Assembly: GCF_900115045.1 (NCBI RefSeq)
Contig: NZ_FOVC01000004.1
Location: 232,783 to 296,782 of the forward strand
DNA length: 64,000 nt
Direction: 5' to 3'
From: Izhakiella capsodis
GTDB taxonomy: Bacteria > Pseudomonadota > Gammaproteobacteria > Enterobacterales > Enterobacteriaceae
How positions within the stretch are numbered: the stretch's first letter is position 1; the number at the start of each line of letters is the position of its first letter. Of this stretch, positions 63,851 to 64,000 are shown one piece after another. The notes beneath the pieces are model-generated. The model was given only the letters and a program-made list of their open reading frames with translations. It was not told the DNA's origin and made no database searches. The position numbers were made by a program, and so were the translations under genes.

Positions 63851-63960
63851 AATTCTTTACGTCATGTCCCGCCTCTTCTCTGCGCAGAACACAACTCTGT
63901 TCTCTGTCCGTCAACAAGCCAAAAATTCTCTCAACTCACCCCGAACGCTTCTGGCGTTGT

Positions 63961-64000
63961 AAGGTTAAGCCTCACGGGTCATTAGTACCGGTCAGCTCAA
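63961..64000 (-). rRNA. rrl: 23S ribosomal RNA, 3' end (truncated by window edge)
   Basis: The minus strand reads GGTACTAATGACCCGTGAGG then CTTAACCTT, the conserved 3' end of enteric 23S rRNA. The ~110-base spacer to 5S is of usual length. Confidence 0.93.

Noticed and set aside
63591..63917. ORFs on both strands over the 5S region
   Set aside because: They overlap the rRNA terminator and 5S gene and are not protein-coding.
1..64000. CRISPR arrays, insertion sequences, prophage genes, att sites, toxin-antitoxin or defence genes
   Set aside because: I looked for regular repeats, transposase or integrase motifs and defence-family domains and found none; genes are core chromosomal throughout.

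Overview
The window is a stretch of core chromosome from a member of the Enterobacterales. Nearly every gene has a close match in E. coli K-12, recalled from memory, and gene order follows the K-12 ispB-to-fis region with local losses and additions. The additions (aroQ and msrPQ beside accBC, a succinate-semialdehyde-dehydrogenase-like gene after argR) and the losses (elbB, yhcC, yhcN/yhcO, a functional aaeR) suggest a plant- or insect-associated relative such as Erwiniaceae (Erwinia/Pantoea). That placement is inference; 16S is not in view. There is no prophage, transposon, CRISPR array or plasmid-like segment. Layout: 1-1.45 kb holds the ispB tail, a gene-poor stretch with two decayed coding remnants, and sfsB. 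1.5-6.3 kb (minus strand) holds murA-ibaG and then mlaFEDCB for phospholipid retrograde transport. 6.5-14.5 kb (plus) holds yrbG-kdsD-kdsC-lptCAB-rpoN-hpf-ptsN-rapZ-npr: Kdo synthesis, LPS export, sigma-54 and the nitrogen PTS. 14.5-18.4 kb (minus) holds mtgA and arcB, with the sRNA ArcZ on the plus strand converging on arcB. 19-25 kb holds gltBD. 25-29 kb (minus) holds sspAB, rplM-rpsI and zapE. 29-34.4 kb holds zapG, degQ, degS, mdh (minus) and argR. 35-40.4 kb holds an aldehyde dehydrogenase and the aaeXAB efflux operon (minus), with a wrecked aaeR divergent from it. 40.5-53 kb (minus) holds tldD, yhdP, rng, maf, mreDCB and csrD. 53-63 kb (plus) holds acuI, msrPQ, aroQ, accBC, yhdT, panF, prmA and dusB-fis. 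The window ends inside an rRNA operon on the minus strand (5S and the 3' end of 23S). The theme is cell-envelope construction: MurA and MtgA for peptidoglycan, MreBCD for shape, KdsCD and LptABC for LPS, Mla and YhdP for phospholipids, DegQ/DegS for envelope stress. Central regulators are also present (RpoN, PTS-Ntr, ArcB/ArcZ, ArgR, SspA, Fis, CsrD). I did not find a new defence or biosynthetic system. The most informative non-routine observations are the aaeR pseudogene with intact efflux genes, ArcZ in a locus that lost elbB, three unannotated decayed coding remnants, and a short upstream ORF overlapping the gltB start. Family comparisons are from memory; no search was run.
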